Positions 1-5,467 of a stretch of 5,467 nucleotides of DNA are shown here, piece by piece (position 1 is the stretch's first letter; each line of letters starts with the position of its first letter). The stretch spans positions 1 through 5,467 of the forward strand of contig JAISPN010000014.1 in the NCBI GenBank assembly GCA_031274845.1. The letters run 5' to 3'. The translations under genes and the position numbers were made by a program. Below the pieces are notes generated by a model. It had not been told where the DNA came from, searched no databases, and saw nothing but the letters and a program-made list of their open reading frames with translations. The DNA comes from Acidobacteriaceae bacterium. Its GTDB lineage: Bacteria > Acidobacteriota > Vicinamibacteria > Vicinamibacterales > CAVVIG01.

Positions 1-2
1 AG

Positions 3-671
3 GCTGTCCTTCGCGCGTATCCAGCGGCCACCGTCACCACGCGTGAGGTCGACGACGAAGATTGGGCACGCCGGTCGCAGGAAAACTTGCAACCGGTGAC
101 CGTCGGACGCATCACCGTCGCGCCGCCATGGGCGGCGCACGCCTCCGCCGCAACGCCCACGTCCGATCGCATCACCGTCGTCATTCTCCCCTCCATGGGC
201 TTCGGCACCGGACATCATGCGACGACGCGGCTTTGCCTGGAGGCGTTGCAACAGATCGATCTCAGAGGCAAGACGATGCTCGATGTCGGCACCGGTTCGG
301 GCGTGCTGGCGATTGCCGCGCGGTTCCTTGGCGCCTGCGATGTCGTTGGCGTCGACTACGACGAGGATGCGATTCAGTCGGCCGTGGACAACCGCGATCT
401 GAACCCTTCCGCCAGCGACGTCCGGTTCGACACGCTCGACCTGCGGCACGCGCAGCTTCGCGCCTCTGACGTCGTCACCGCGAACCTGACCGGCGCGTTG
501 CTCGTCCACAGCGCCGCGCTCCTGCTCGGCGCGCTCTCTTCAGGCGGCACGTTAATCGTCAGCGGCCTGCAACAACACGAACGCGACGAGATCGTGGCAT
601 CCATGGATGACGCGCGCCTTGTCTGGGAAGGTGAAGAAGCAGGCTGGGTCGGTCTGGCATTTGTCCGTTAA
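3..671 (+). CDS. prmA: Ribosomal protein L11 methyltransferase, 5'-truncated by window edge
   Basis: PrmA is a cytoplasmic SAM-dependent enzyme that methylates ribosomal protein L11 on lysine side chains and the N-terminal amine. The frame is open from base 3 to a TAA at 669-671, giving 222 visible residues; bacterial homologues have about 270-310, so only part of the N-terminal L11-recognition domain is missing. Visible features, numbered from the fragment start, are: an EDWARRSQENLQPVTVGR stretch at about 19-36, typical of the PrmA linker region; the family signature PSMGFGTGHHATT at 63-75; SAM-binding motif I DVGTGSG at 94-100; the acidic VGVDYD that follows it, which should bind the ribose; and the TANLTG motif at 159-164. 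A TTG at 87 could be mistaken for a start, but the sequence upstream is clearly PrmA-like, so the gene begins outside the window. It is followed after 69 bp by a DUF3617 gene on the same strand. The identification is secure. Confidence 0.95.
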   Translation, partial: AVLRAYPAATVTTREVDDEDWARRSQENLQPVTVGRITVAPPWAAHASAATPTSDRITVVILPSMGFGTGHHATTRLCLEALQQIDLRGKTMLDVGTGSGVLAIAARFLGACDVVGVDYDEDAIQSAVDNRDLNPSASDVRFDTLDLRHAQLRASDVVTANLTGALLVHSAALLLGALSSGGTLIVSGLQQHERDEIVASMDDARLVWEGEEAGWVGLAFVR

Positions 672-674
672 CGT

Positions 675-711
675 GTGAGGGGGCTGGAACACCCTTTCGT
701 CTCACCCTCAC
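675..711 (+). other. Inverted repeat between prmA and the DUF3617 gene
   Basis: GTGAGGG at 675-681 is perfectly complementary to CCCTCAC at 705-711, with a 23-nt loop. A competing smaller hairpin, AGGG at 678-681 with CCCT at 692-695, is followed by TT. Either could act as a weak terminator for prmA or as a leader structure of the downstream mRNA. The loop of the main repeat is long and there is no real T-tract, so a function is only a guess. Confidence 0.25.
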
Positions 712-729
712 CAACACCGGCGGCACATC

Positions 730-735
730 AGGAGG
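730..735 (+). promoter_or_regulatory. Ribosome binding site that fixes the DUF3617 start
   Basis: A perfect AGGAGG lies 5 nt before the ATG at 741. It decides the start against the in-frame GTG at 675, which would place a non-secretory stretch in front of an otherwise good signal peptide. Confidence 0.85.
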
Positions 736-740
736 TCGTC

Positions 741-1274
741 ATGAGATTGCAGGTCGCAGTTCTTTGTTGCTCAAGCTGTCTGTTGTTTTCCACGGTCACG
801 CCCGCGCACGCGGACGAATTGCCCGCGCGCAAGGCCGGGCTGTGGGAGATGAAAATGACGCTCCCCACCGGACAAGAACAAACCACACGGCAATGCACCG
901 ACCCTTCAACTGAAAAAGCGATGCAAAACATGGCGCTGGCAGGCGGCATCATGACCTGCTCGAAGCTCGATATTCGCAAGACCGCGGGCGGCTATACCGT
1001 CGATGCGGTGTGCAGCATGTCCAGCCCGATGGCGATGACCACCACGTCGCATACGGAGTACACGGGTGACTTCAGCTCGGCCTACACCATGAAGCAAACC
1101 GGGCGCGTCGAGATGGACAAGATGCCGCCGCAGAATACGAACACGACGATCCAGGCCAAGTGGCAGGGCGCCTGTCCGTCTGGCTGGAAACCTGGCGATA
1201 CCGAGCTGCCAGGTGGCCGCAGGATGAATCTGCTCACCGCCGCCGCCAACGCCACGGCGGGCGGCAAGCCGTAA
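741..1274 (+). CDS. Exported DUF3617 family protein
   Basis: This 177-residue secreted or periplasmic protein belongs to DUF3617, a family of unknown function. Residues 1-24 form a signal peptide: MR, a hydrophobic core, then PAHA with likely signal peptidase I cleavage before DELPARKAGLW. The KAGLWEMKMT stretch at 31-40 is the family's usual opening after the signal. Four cysteines remain in the mature part (52, 73, 91, 145), in RQCTD, MTCSK, DAVCS and GACPSGWKPGD; the last is the characteristic C-terminal motif. An even number of cysteines in an exported protein suggests two disulphides (inference). The cysteines at 9, 10 and 13 lie inside the signal core and do not form a convincing lipobox. 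The start is set by the AGGAGG at 730-735. No partner is evident, and the link to prmA upstream is positional only. Its C-terminal codons lie 41 bp before the likely methyltransferase start. Confidence 0.88.
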   Translation: MRLQVAVLCCSSCLLFSTVTPAHADELPARKAGLWEMKMTLPTGQEQTTRQCTDPSTEKAMQNMALAGGIMTCSKLDIRKTAGGYTVDAVCSMSSPMAMTTTSHTEYTGDFSSAYTMKQTGRVEMDKMPPQNTNTTIQAKWQGACPSGWKPGDTELPGGRRMNLLTAAANATAGGKP

Positions 1275-1315
1275 CGCCCACCAGTCGACACCACACGTTG
1301 GTGGCTCAAGGCGCG

Positions 1316-1900
1316 ATGCAACAGCCGTGGGATGCCGTCGCGGAACACGTGCAGTTCAGCGCGCCCCTCAATCTTGCCGCACTGCGAAAGCATGTCGCGC
1401 CTGAGGCTGAGATTCTGGACCTGGGCTGCGGTTACGGACGGATCGCGGCCCAGATCGTCTCCGCTGGCTTCGCTCATGTGCGTGGGTATGACTCGTCCGC
1501 GCGCATGATCGCACGCGCAACGGCGGAGCAGCCCCAGATCCTCTTTCGCGTGGCTGACGCGGCGACACTTCCCGAGGCAGATCACGCCATTGACGCTGTG
1601 GTGACAGCGGCGCTCTTCACGTGTATTCCGCAGGCGCAACGGCGGCGCGAGATCGTCGCGGAAGTTCAACGGGTATTGAAACCCGGCGGCTCGGTGCATG
1701 GCGTCGAGTTCTTGCGCGCGCCTGACGCCGCGAGTGGCGCATACACCTCGAGCGCAGGCATCGCCATGTGGCATTTCCAGCCAGAGGAGCTGCGGGAGCT
1801 GTTCGAGCGCTTCACCGGCTGGACGTCGTGGCCGAAGAACGTTGCCTCGCTCTCTGGCACCTCTGCAACCGTCTTGCAGTTTGTCGCATACACCGCCTGA
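1316..1900 (+). CDS. Class I SAM-dependent methyltransferase, substrate unknown
   Basis: This 194-residue cytoplasmic methyltransferase has the Methyltransf_11/25-type Rossmann fold. Motif I is ILDLGCGYGR at 33-42. VRGYDSS at about 55-61 supplies the acidic residue (D59) expected to hold the SAM ribose. VADAATLP at 79-86 is motif II-like. AIDAVVTAALFTCIP at 91-105 is the motif III strand, and VLKPGG at 120-125 is the usual post-III turn. The C-terminal part (EFLRAP to FVAYTA) should form the closing strands, but it shows no substrate-specific motif I recognise. The start is uncertain. The frame is open back to 1160, inside the DUF3617 gene, but the upstream residues are arginine-rich and look non-coding. 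ATG 1316 has only a weak AAGG 4 nt before it, and GTG 1301 or TTG 1298 are alternatives. The gene probably shares a transcript with the DUF3617 gene. It should not be read as a second rRNA methylase merely because prmA and rsmE are nearby. Confidence 0.85.
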   Translation: MQQPWDAVAEHVQFSAPLNLAALRKHVAPEAEILDLGCGYGRIAAQIVSAGFAHVRGYDSSARMIARATAEQPQILFRVADAATLPEADHAIDAVVTAALFTCIPQAQRRREIVAEVQRVLKPGGSVHGVEFLRAPDAASGAYTSSAGIAMWHFQPEELRELFERFTGWTSWPKNVASLSGTSATVLQFVAYTA

Positions 1901-1946
1901 CTGAAGCGATCGCACGATCGGCGTCATGACCACCCGCCGAACAAGG

Positions 1947-2038
1947 GTCCGGTCAGATCTCCCACAGAAAATCGAGGATGCTGAGCGCCGCGATCGGCGG
2001 CGCATCGGCGCGCAAGGTGCGATCACCAAGCGACACGA
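1947..2038. repeat. 92-bp direct repeat, left copy (rsmE 3' end)
   Basis: The left copy matches 4602-4693 at 88 of 92 positions by hand alignment, with no gaps and a constant offset of 2655. The mismatches are at 2000, 2004, 2025 and 2028. Identity begins abruptly 6 bp beyond the rsmE stop codon. It ends at 2038, after which only a faint, gapped resemblance continues for about 12 bp. Confidence 0.95.
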
Positions 2039-2054
2039 CTGCGCCAGTCGAAAC
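1953..2054 (-). pseudogene. Orphan 3' fragment of rsmE
   Basis: Read on the minus strand, this encodes 33 residues ending in LSILDFLWEI and TGA. They are nearly the same as the C-terminus of the intact RsmE at 4608-5351, including VSLGDRTLRADA, the C-terminal SAM-binding knot motif. A TGA (plus-strand tca, 2055-2057) closes the frame immediately upstream, and there is no start codon or ribosome binding site, so it cannot make a protein. It differs from the intact gene by one amino acid in the well-aligned part (Thr to Pro, plus-strand position 2000) and by three synonymous third-position changes. Beyond that, the residues STGAVV still resemble SSGITLV with a one-codon gap. The fragment lies tail-to-tail with the methyltransferase gene, 52 bp after its stop, where a normal convergent rsmE would end. 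It is best read as the displaced original 3' end or as a remnant of a second rsmE allele. Confidence 0.85.
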
Positions 2055-2076
2055 TCATCAGGACGTAAGGCCCGTA

Positions 2077-2082
2077 TATAAT
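2077..2082 (+). promoter_or_regulatory. Putative -10 box of the receptor gene
   Basis: A perfect TATAAT lies 41 nt before the ATG at 2124, in a GC-rich context and outside any gene. Transcription would begin near 2089 and leave a leader of about 35 nt containing a GGAG at 2115-2118. No good -35 hexamer lies 16-18 bp upstream (CTCATC at the 17-bp spacing), so it may need an activator or use an unusual sigma factor. It sits about 40 bp to the right of the rsmE repeat, inside the bracketed segment, so the receptor gene seems to carry its own promoter. Confidence 0.5.
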
Positions 2083-2123
2083 TCCCGCGCCCATCGGCGT
2101 AAGGCATCCTCATCGGAGCAGAG

Positions 2124-4538
2124 ATGACGCGTTTCGTGTACGCAGTCGGCGTCTGGCTGGCAATTACGCTCACCGCGATTCCAGGCGTGTCGTTGGCGCA
2201 GGGCGCCAAAGGCGTCGTGGTTGATCAAACAGGTCTGCCATTGCCCGGCGCTCGTGTTGACGTTCGCCGCGGCGAAGCGATTGCCGAGAGCACGACCACG
2301 GAAAGCGACGGGACATTCTCGATCGTGCCTGGCGACGCCGACGATACGGTTGAAGTCTCGCTTGATGGTTTCGAGACCGTGCGCGTGCCACGCAGCACCG
2401 CCACACGCATCGTCATGCCGCTTGCGCGCGCGACGGAAGTCGCGGAAGTCGTAGGGTCCGCGCTCACCTCGTCTGGTTCGACCATGGAGCGTCTGGGAAG
2501 CACGATGTCCACACCGCTCGCGCAACGCCTGCCTGCCCCGCGGCCACGCATCCTGCAGTCGTTGCCGTTGCTGCCAGCGGTGGTGCGCGGCCGTGACGGA
2601 TTGCTCCGCATCGGCGGCACACTTCCGCACGAGTCGTCGCTGTGGATTGACGGTTTCGACGTCACCGATCCTGTGACGCTCACCACCACCATCGATCTGC
2701 CAAACGAGAGCGTGAAAGGCATGGCGGTGGTCCGCGAACCGATTTCCGCGACGTTTGATGGCGTGCTCGGTTCGATGGCGTCCATCGAAACGACGGCGGG
2801 CACCGGGGACTATCGCGCGGGCGTGCAGGGATTCATCCCACGACCTCGCCTGAATCAGCGCTACGGCCTCGGCCGGATCGAAGCGTTCTACCCGCGTGCG
2901 TACGGCAGTGGTCACCTCGGGAAATCACGGTTCTTTGCCTCCGCGGAATTAAATTTCGAGCGTGTCCCCGTTCCAGGCGTGACGAATTCGTCCGGAACAC
3001 CAGCGGCTGGCACCAACGGCGTGACCACGTTTGCACGCGTGGATACCGATCTTTCACCTCGCAATGTCCTGACGGTTGAAAGTTTGTTCTTGCCGGCGAC
3101 CACGTCGCATTCCGGCCTGAGCCCGTTGCAGCAGCCAGCGGCCGCGCCGGATGTCAACTCGAAGGACCTGTTCGGTGGGCTTATCGATCGGATATTTCTG
3201 AGCCAGTCGGATGTGCTGACGTTGCGCGTTGGCGTCATGCGGCACGACACAAATATTGCGTTCGCTGGCAATGGCGCGTCCGTACTCCGTCCAGACGGGT
3301 GGAACGACAATTGGTTTTCAGCGGTCAATTCAACCGGCTATCGGCAGTTTGCGTCCATGACCTGGGATCGGGGTGGCGTGACGGCGAAGGGCACGCATAC
3401 CTTCTCCGTGATCGTCGATACGCAGTTACGGTCGATGTCAAGCACGTTAGAGCATCAAACAATCAACATTGAAGACGATGCCGGACGCCTGACGCGATCG
3501 ATCGAGTTCGTGCCGCTCAACCAGTCACTCGCCGCGAACGACACGCGCAGCGGCGTGGGCTTGCGCGACCTCTGGGATGTGACCCCGCGTCTGCAGGCCG
3601 ACCTCGATGTACGCCTCGATTCGTATCGCGGTATTGATGCGTTCACACTGTCGCCGCGTGTGGGGCTGCGCTATGTGCTCGACGCCTCGGCGCAGACAAC
3701 AGTGAAGGTGAGCGCTGGCCGTTTCGTCGGTGCGATTCCGCTCGGGGCATTAGCTTTTTCGGAGTTCCCGACACGAATCGATCGCACGTTCGATCCAACG
3801 ACTGGCGCACAAACGGCGGTGACGTCACAGGTGTTTCAAACGCGCGCGCTCGAGTTGCCCTATGCAGATGGGGTGACACTGGAGCTAGAGCGAACAATCC
3901 GGCCTGGCATTGACGCGCAGGCAGGCATTCGGTTCCGAACAAGCTCGCGTCTGCCGACCGTGACCACTGCGGCCGACGGGCCGGTGTGGCTGGAGAGCGT
4001 GGGCAAGAGTACGTATCGAGAATTTCAGGCATCAATCCGTCGGGAGTGGGCGCCGGATCGTCAACTCTTTGTCAGCTACGTGCATTCGTTCATGCGCGGC
4101 GAGTCGAACGATTTCGGGTCGATGTTCACCAATCTCGATGCGCCAATTATCGAGCCCGGCTCGTCGAATGTGCCGGCGCAGGCGAGCGTTCCCGATCGTC
4201 TCCGGGCATGGGCAACGATGGGGTTACCGCATCACGTCGTCGTGTCGCCGGCCATTGACTGGCGTACCGGCTTCCCGTATTCGCTCCAGGATCAGTATCG
4301 TCACTATGTCGGTTTGCCAAACAGCGAGCGGTTTCCCACGTATCTCTCGTTCGATCTCACCACGTTCAAGACATTCGAGCTGTTCAGCCAGAGCATCGAC
4401 CTCGGGTTACAAGCCTTCAACTTGACGAATCATTTCAATCCGCGCGACGTGATCAACGTCGTGACATCGCCGAGGTTTCGTGAGCTGACGAATAATCCCG
4501 GCGTCCTGTTCGGCGGCTACATGCAAGTGCGCTGGTAG
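2124..4538 (+). CDS. TonB-dependent-receptor-like outer-membrane protein with carboxypeptidase-regulatory-like domain
   Basis: This 804-residue protein probably forms an outer-membrane beta-barrel that imports an unknown ligand. Residues 1-25 are a signal peptide ending in GVSLAQ. Residues 27-100 are a carboxypeptidase-regulatory-like Ig fold, marked by GVVVDQTGLPLPGARVDV, then SDGTFSI and LDGFETVRV. Residues about 105-230 are plug-like: LPLLPAVVRGRDGLLRIGG at 147-165, then SSLWIDGFDVTDPV and a stretch ending in SMASIETTAG, the pattern of Acidobacteriota TonB-dependent receptors. The rest is barrel-like, with alternating polar and aromatic strands, and ends in GGYMQVRW, the terminal aromatic expected for BAM-assembled barrels. 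No convincing TonB box is visible before the plug. The length is on the short side for this group. The ATG has GGAG 5 nt upstream. No TonB/ExbBD, sigma/anti-sigma pair or SusD-like gene is adjacent, so the substrate cannot be guessed. The gene is bracketed by the two rsmE-end repeats and is probably acquired. Confidence 0.85.
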   Translation: MTRFVYAVGVWLAITLTAIPGVSLAQGAKGVVVDQTGLPLPGARVDVRRGEAIAESTTTESDGTFSIVPGDADDTVEVSLDGFETVRVPRSTATRIVMPLARATEVAEVVGSALTSSGSTMERLGSTMSTPLAQRLPAPRPRILQSLPLLPAVVRGRDGLLRIGGTLPHESSLWIDGFDVTDPVTLTTTIDLPNESVKGMAVVREPISATFDGVLGSMASIETTAGTGDYRAGVQGFIPRPRLNQRYGLGRIEAFYPRAYGSGHLGKSRFFASAELNFERVPVPGVTNSSGTPAAGTNGVTTFARVDTDLSPRNVLTVESLFLPATTSHSGLSPLQQPAAAPDVNSKDLFGGLIDRIFLSQSDVLTLRVGVMRHDTNIAFAGNGASVLRPDGWNDNWFSAVNSTGYRQFASMTWDRGGVTAKGTHTFSVIVDTQLRSMSSTLEHQTINIEDDAGRLTRSIEFVPLNQSLAANDTRSGVGLRDLWDVTPRLQADLDVRLDSYRGIDAFTLSPRVGLRYVLDASAQTTVKVSAGRFVGAIPLGALAFSEFPTRIDRTFDPTTGAQTAVTSQVFQTRALELPYADGVTLELERTIRPGIDAQAGIRFRTSSRLPTVTTAADGPVWLESVGKSTYREFQASIRREWAPDRQLFVSYVHSFMRGESNDFGSMFTNLDAPIIEPGSSNVPAQASVPDRLRAWATMGLPHHVVVSPAIDWRTGFPYSLQDQYRHYVGLPNSERFPTYLSFDLTTFKTFELFSQSIDLGLQAFNLTNHFNPRDVINVVTSPRFRELTNNPGVLFGGYMQVRW

Positions 4539-4560
4539 CGGACGATCTCGTTGCCGCTTT
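4537..4560 (+). terminator. Weak terminator-like hairpin at the end of the receptor gene
   Basis: The stem is AGCGG-ACG (4537-4544), the loop is ATCT, and the return arm is CGT-(TG bulge)-CCGCT (4549-4558), followed by TT and then CC. It overlaps the receptor stop codon. The T-tract is short, so Rho-independent termination is plausible but unproven. The opposite strand has no T run after the hairpin, so it would not obviously terminate rsmE. Confidence 0.35.
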
Positions 4561-4601
4561 CCTGAGGCGACAGCCGAATTCGTCACCGTGTTCGCGCTTC
4601 T

Positions 4602-4693
4602 GTCCGGTCAGATCTCCCACAGAAAATCGAGGATGCTGAGCGCCGCGATCGGCGTCGCGTCGGCGCGCAAGGTGCGATCGCCGAGCGACACGA
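4602..4693. repeat. 92-bp direct repeat, right copy (3' end of intact rsmE)
   Basis: This is the right-hand partner of 1947-2038. It comprises the last codons of the functional rsmE, its stop, and 6 bp beyond. Together the two copies delimit a 2655-bp repeat unit that holds a single gene. Confidence 0.95.
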
Positions 4694-5351
4694 GCGTTAT
4701 GCCAGAGGACGCGGCGGCCGCCACTTCCTCGCGATCCCACCCGCCTTCCGGTCCCACGAGCAACGCGACCGACATCGGCACGCGTTGTCCGCGCAGGACA
4801 GACAGACGCGCGACCGGGGCCGCGCTCTCCGCCGATGGCTCGACGAGCATCAGGCGCAGTTCGGGCGCGGGCTCTACCAGGTAGCTCGCAAACGGCAGCG
4901 GGATCTGGATCTCCGGCACCACCGCGCGACGGCACTGTTTTGCCGACGCCAGCGCGATGCGCCGCCAGCGATCGTCACGCGCGCCGCGCAATATCTGCGC
5001 GATGGTTGTCTCGGTGCGTTTGGTGACGATGGGTTGAATGGCCGCCACGCCGAGCATGACCCCGTCGCGGACGACATCATCCATGCGATCGCCCTTGAGC
5101 ACCGCCTGCACGAGCGTGACGTGGACGCCCCACTCGCGCGCCGGCGCGATCGGCGACAGAATTTGCACCTGCACATCGCGCCGCGAGGCCGCCTGCACCT
5201 TCCCCAGAAATTCCCGGCCGCGCCCATCAAACACCGCGACCGTCTCGCCGACGCCAAGACGCAACACCCGCGTCAGATGTTCGGCTTCGTCTCGCGGCAA
5301 CGTGACGAACGCATCTCCGGAATCAAGCGACGGCGCAAAGAAACGGTGCAC
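4608..5351 (-). CDS. rsmE: 16S rRNA (uracil1498-N3)-methyltransferase
   Basis: RsmE methylates N3 of U1498 in helix 44 of 16S rRNA using SAM and acts on the assembled 30S subunit. The protein has 247 residues, close to the family norm of about 240-250. The N-terminal PUA-like RNA-binding domain covers about 1-70, with EAEHLTRVLRLGVGE at 22-36. The C-terminal SPOUT/trefoil-knot domain shows KGDRMDDVVRDGVMLGV at 86-102, SAKQCRRAVVPEI at 136-148, the knot motif LLVGPEGGWDREEV at 197-210, and SLGDRTLRADATPIAAL at 222-238. In AKQC, lysine stands where E. coli has glutamate, which I believe is common outside Proteobacteria. The start is GTG at 5351 with no Shine-Dalgarno; HRFF is the usual RsmE opening, so the start is well placed. 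A TATAAT only 8 nt upstream implies a leaderless mRNA. The gene converges on the receptor gene with 69 bp between their stops and diverges from the kinase gene. Its 3' end is duplicated at 1947-2038. Confidence 0.95.
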   Translation of the reverse strand: MHRFFAPSLDSGDAFVTLPRDEAEHLTRVLRLGVGETVAVFDGRGREFLGKVQAASRRDVQVQILSPIAPAREWGVHVTLVQAVLKGDRMDDVVRDGVMLGVAAIQPIVTKRTETTIAQILRGARDDRWRRIALASAKQCRRAVVPEIQIPLPFASYLVEPAPELRLMLVEPSAESAAPVARLSVLRGQRVPMSVALLVGPEGGWDREEVAAAASSGITLVSLGDRTLRADATPIAALSILDFLWEI

Positions 5352-5359
5352 GAGGGACG

Positions 5360-5365
5360 ATTATA
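5360..5365 (-). promoter_or_regulatory. Putative -10 box of rsmE, leaderless spacing
   Basis: The minus strand reads TATAAT, with 8 nt between the box and the GTG start at 5351. Typical -10 to +1 spacing puts the transcript start at or within a base or two of the start codon. No Shine-Dalgarno sequence is present in those 8 nt (CGTCCCTC). The -35 region is weak and overlaps the opposing -10 box. Confidence 0.5.
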
Positions 5366-5382
5366 TGGAACGAAGAACCGGC

Positions 5383-5388
5383 TATACT
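5383..5388 (+). promoter_or_regulatory. Putative -10 box of the kinase gene, leaderless spacing
   Basis: TATACT differs from consensus at one position. It ends exactly 8 nt before the ATG at 5397, mirroring the rsmE box. Only a weak AGG (5390-5392) could serve as a ribosome binding site, so a leaderless or near-leaderless mRNA is likely. The best -35-like stretch, TTATAT at 5361-5366, coincides with the rsmE -10 box. Confidence 0.45.
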
Positions 5389-5396
5389 CAGGCCGA

Positions 5397-5467
5397 ATGT
5401 TCTTCCGCGGACAGATCGTCGGCAAGTACAAGATCCTGTCGACGCTCGGGAGCGGGGGATTCGGCAC
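5397..5467 (+). CDS. Hanks-type Ser/Thr protein kinase, N-terminus only
   Basis: Only 23 codons are visible before the window ends. After a short lead (MFFRGQIVGKYKILSTLG) comes GSGGFG, which with the preceding LG makes the LGxGGFG glycine-rich ATP-binding loop of eukaryotic-like (PknB-type) protein kinases. KYKILSTLGSGGFGT is a very typical start for such kinases, which are abundant in Acidobacteriota. The catalytic lysine, HRD and DFG motifs lie outside the window, so activity and the architecture after the kinase domain cannot be judged. The ATG is supported by the family's usual distance to the loop. The gene is divergent from rsmE across a 45-bp gap with overlapping promoter elements. 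Confidence 0.8.
   Translation, partial: MFFRGQIVGKYKILSTLGSGGFG

Noticed and set aside
108..180. The 13-mer CGCATCACCGTCG appears twice, exactly 60 bp apart, inside prmA
   Set aside because: Both copies encode R-I-T-V in two neighbouring beta-strands that PrmA normally has. Coding constraint and chance explain it, and flanking bases do not match.
1907..1920. CGATC-GCAC-GATCG mini-hairpin after the methyltransferase stop, considered as a terminator
   Set aside because: The stem is only 5 bp, with no T-tract and no extension. CGATCG words are common throughout this window.
1901..2123. Possible small RNA or phage-type attachment gene in the gap before the receptor
   Set aside because: The gap is accounted for by the rsmE remnant and the receptor promoter region. 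No tRNA-like fold, integrase or further inverted repeat was seen.
1082..2209. 375-codon open frame on the minus strand across the DUF3617 and methyltransferase genes
   Set aside because: The translation is rich in Arg, Cys, His and Ala and matches no family I know. It lies antisense to two well-supported genes and crosses the rsmE fragment in the wrong frame. It is a typical GC-rich shadow.
2058..2915. 285-codon open frame on the minus strand within the receptor gene
   Set aside because: It is antisense to the signal, regulatory and plug domains of the receptor, with Arg/His-rich shadow composition and no recognisable motif.
1..5467. CRISPR array, insertion sequence, tRNA or rRNA
   Set aside because: No regularly spaced repeats, transposase motifs, terminal inverted repeats or RNA gene signatures were found on either strand. 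The only sizeable repeat is the rsmE-end pair.

Overview
GC-rich bacterial chromosome, most likely Acidobacteriota and possibly the Vicinamibacteria. The lineage is inferred from the gene mix: a large outer-membrane receptor with an N-terminal carboxypeptidase-regulatory-like domain, a DUF3617 exported protein and a Hanks-type Ser/Thr kinase. No rRNA or other phylogenetic marker is present to prove it.

Layout, left to right. (1) The 3' three quarters of prmA (ribosomal protein L11 methyltransferase), entering from the left edge on the + strand. (2) A small exported DUF3617 protein with a strong ribosome binding site. (3) A class I SAM-dependent methyltransferase of unknown substrate that starts close behind it. 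(4) A 223-bp gap holding a dead fragment of rsmE (its last 33 codons, minus strand), then a perfect TATAAT box. (5) An 804-residue TonB-dependent-receptor-like outer-membrane protein on the + strand. (6) An intact rsmE (16S rRNA m3U1498 methyltransferase) on the minus strand, converging on the receptor gene. (7) The first 23 codons of a Ser/Thr protein kinase, divergent from rsmE and running off the right edge.

The most striking structure is a 92-bp direct repeat (88/92 identical by my hand alignment) made of the 3' end of rsmE. One copy is the end of the intact gene and the other is the orphan fragment behind the methyltransferase gene. The two copies lie exactly 2655 bp apart and bracket the receptor gene with its promoter and putative terminator. 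If this segment is removed, the small methyltransferase gene and rsmE become ordinary convergent neighbours. The receptor therefore looks like a one-gene cassette that entered at the 3' end of rsmE, left a functional end on the gene and displaced the old end. No recombinase is visible, so the mechanism is open.

A second point of interest is the 45-bp rsmE/kinase intergenic gap. It carries two opposed -10-like boxes, each exactly 8 nt from the start codon it serves. This predicts leaderless or near-leaderless mRNAs and coupled divergent promoters.

Functionally, prmA and rsmE both modify the translation apparatus and are neighbours in many bacteria. The DUF3617 protein and the receptor are envelope proteins with no evident link to them.
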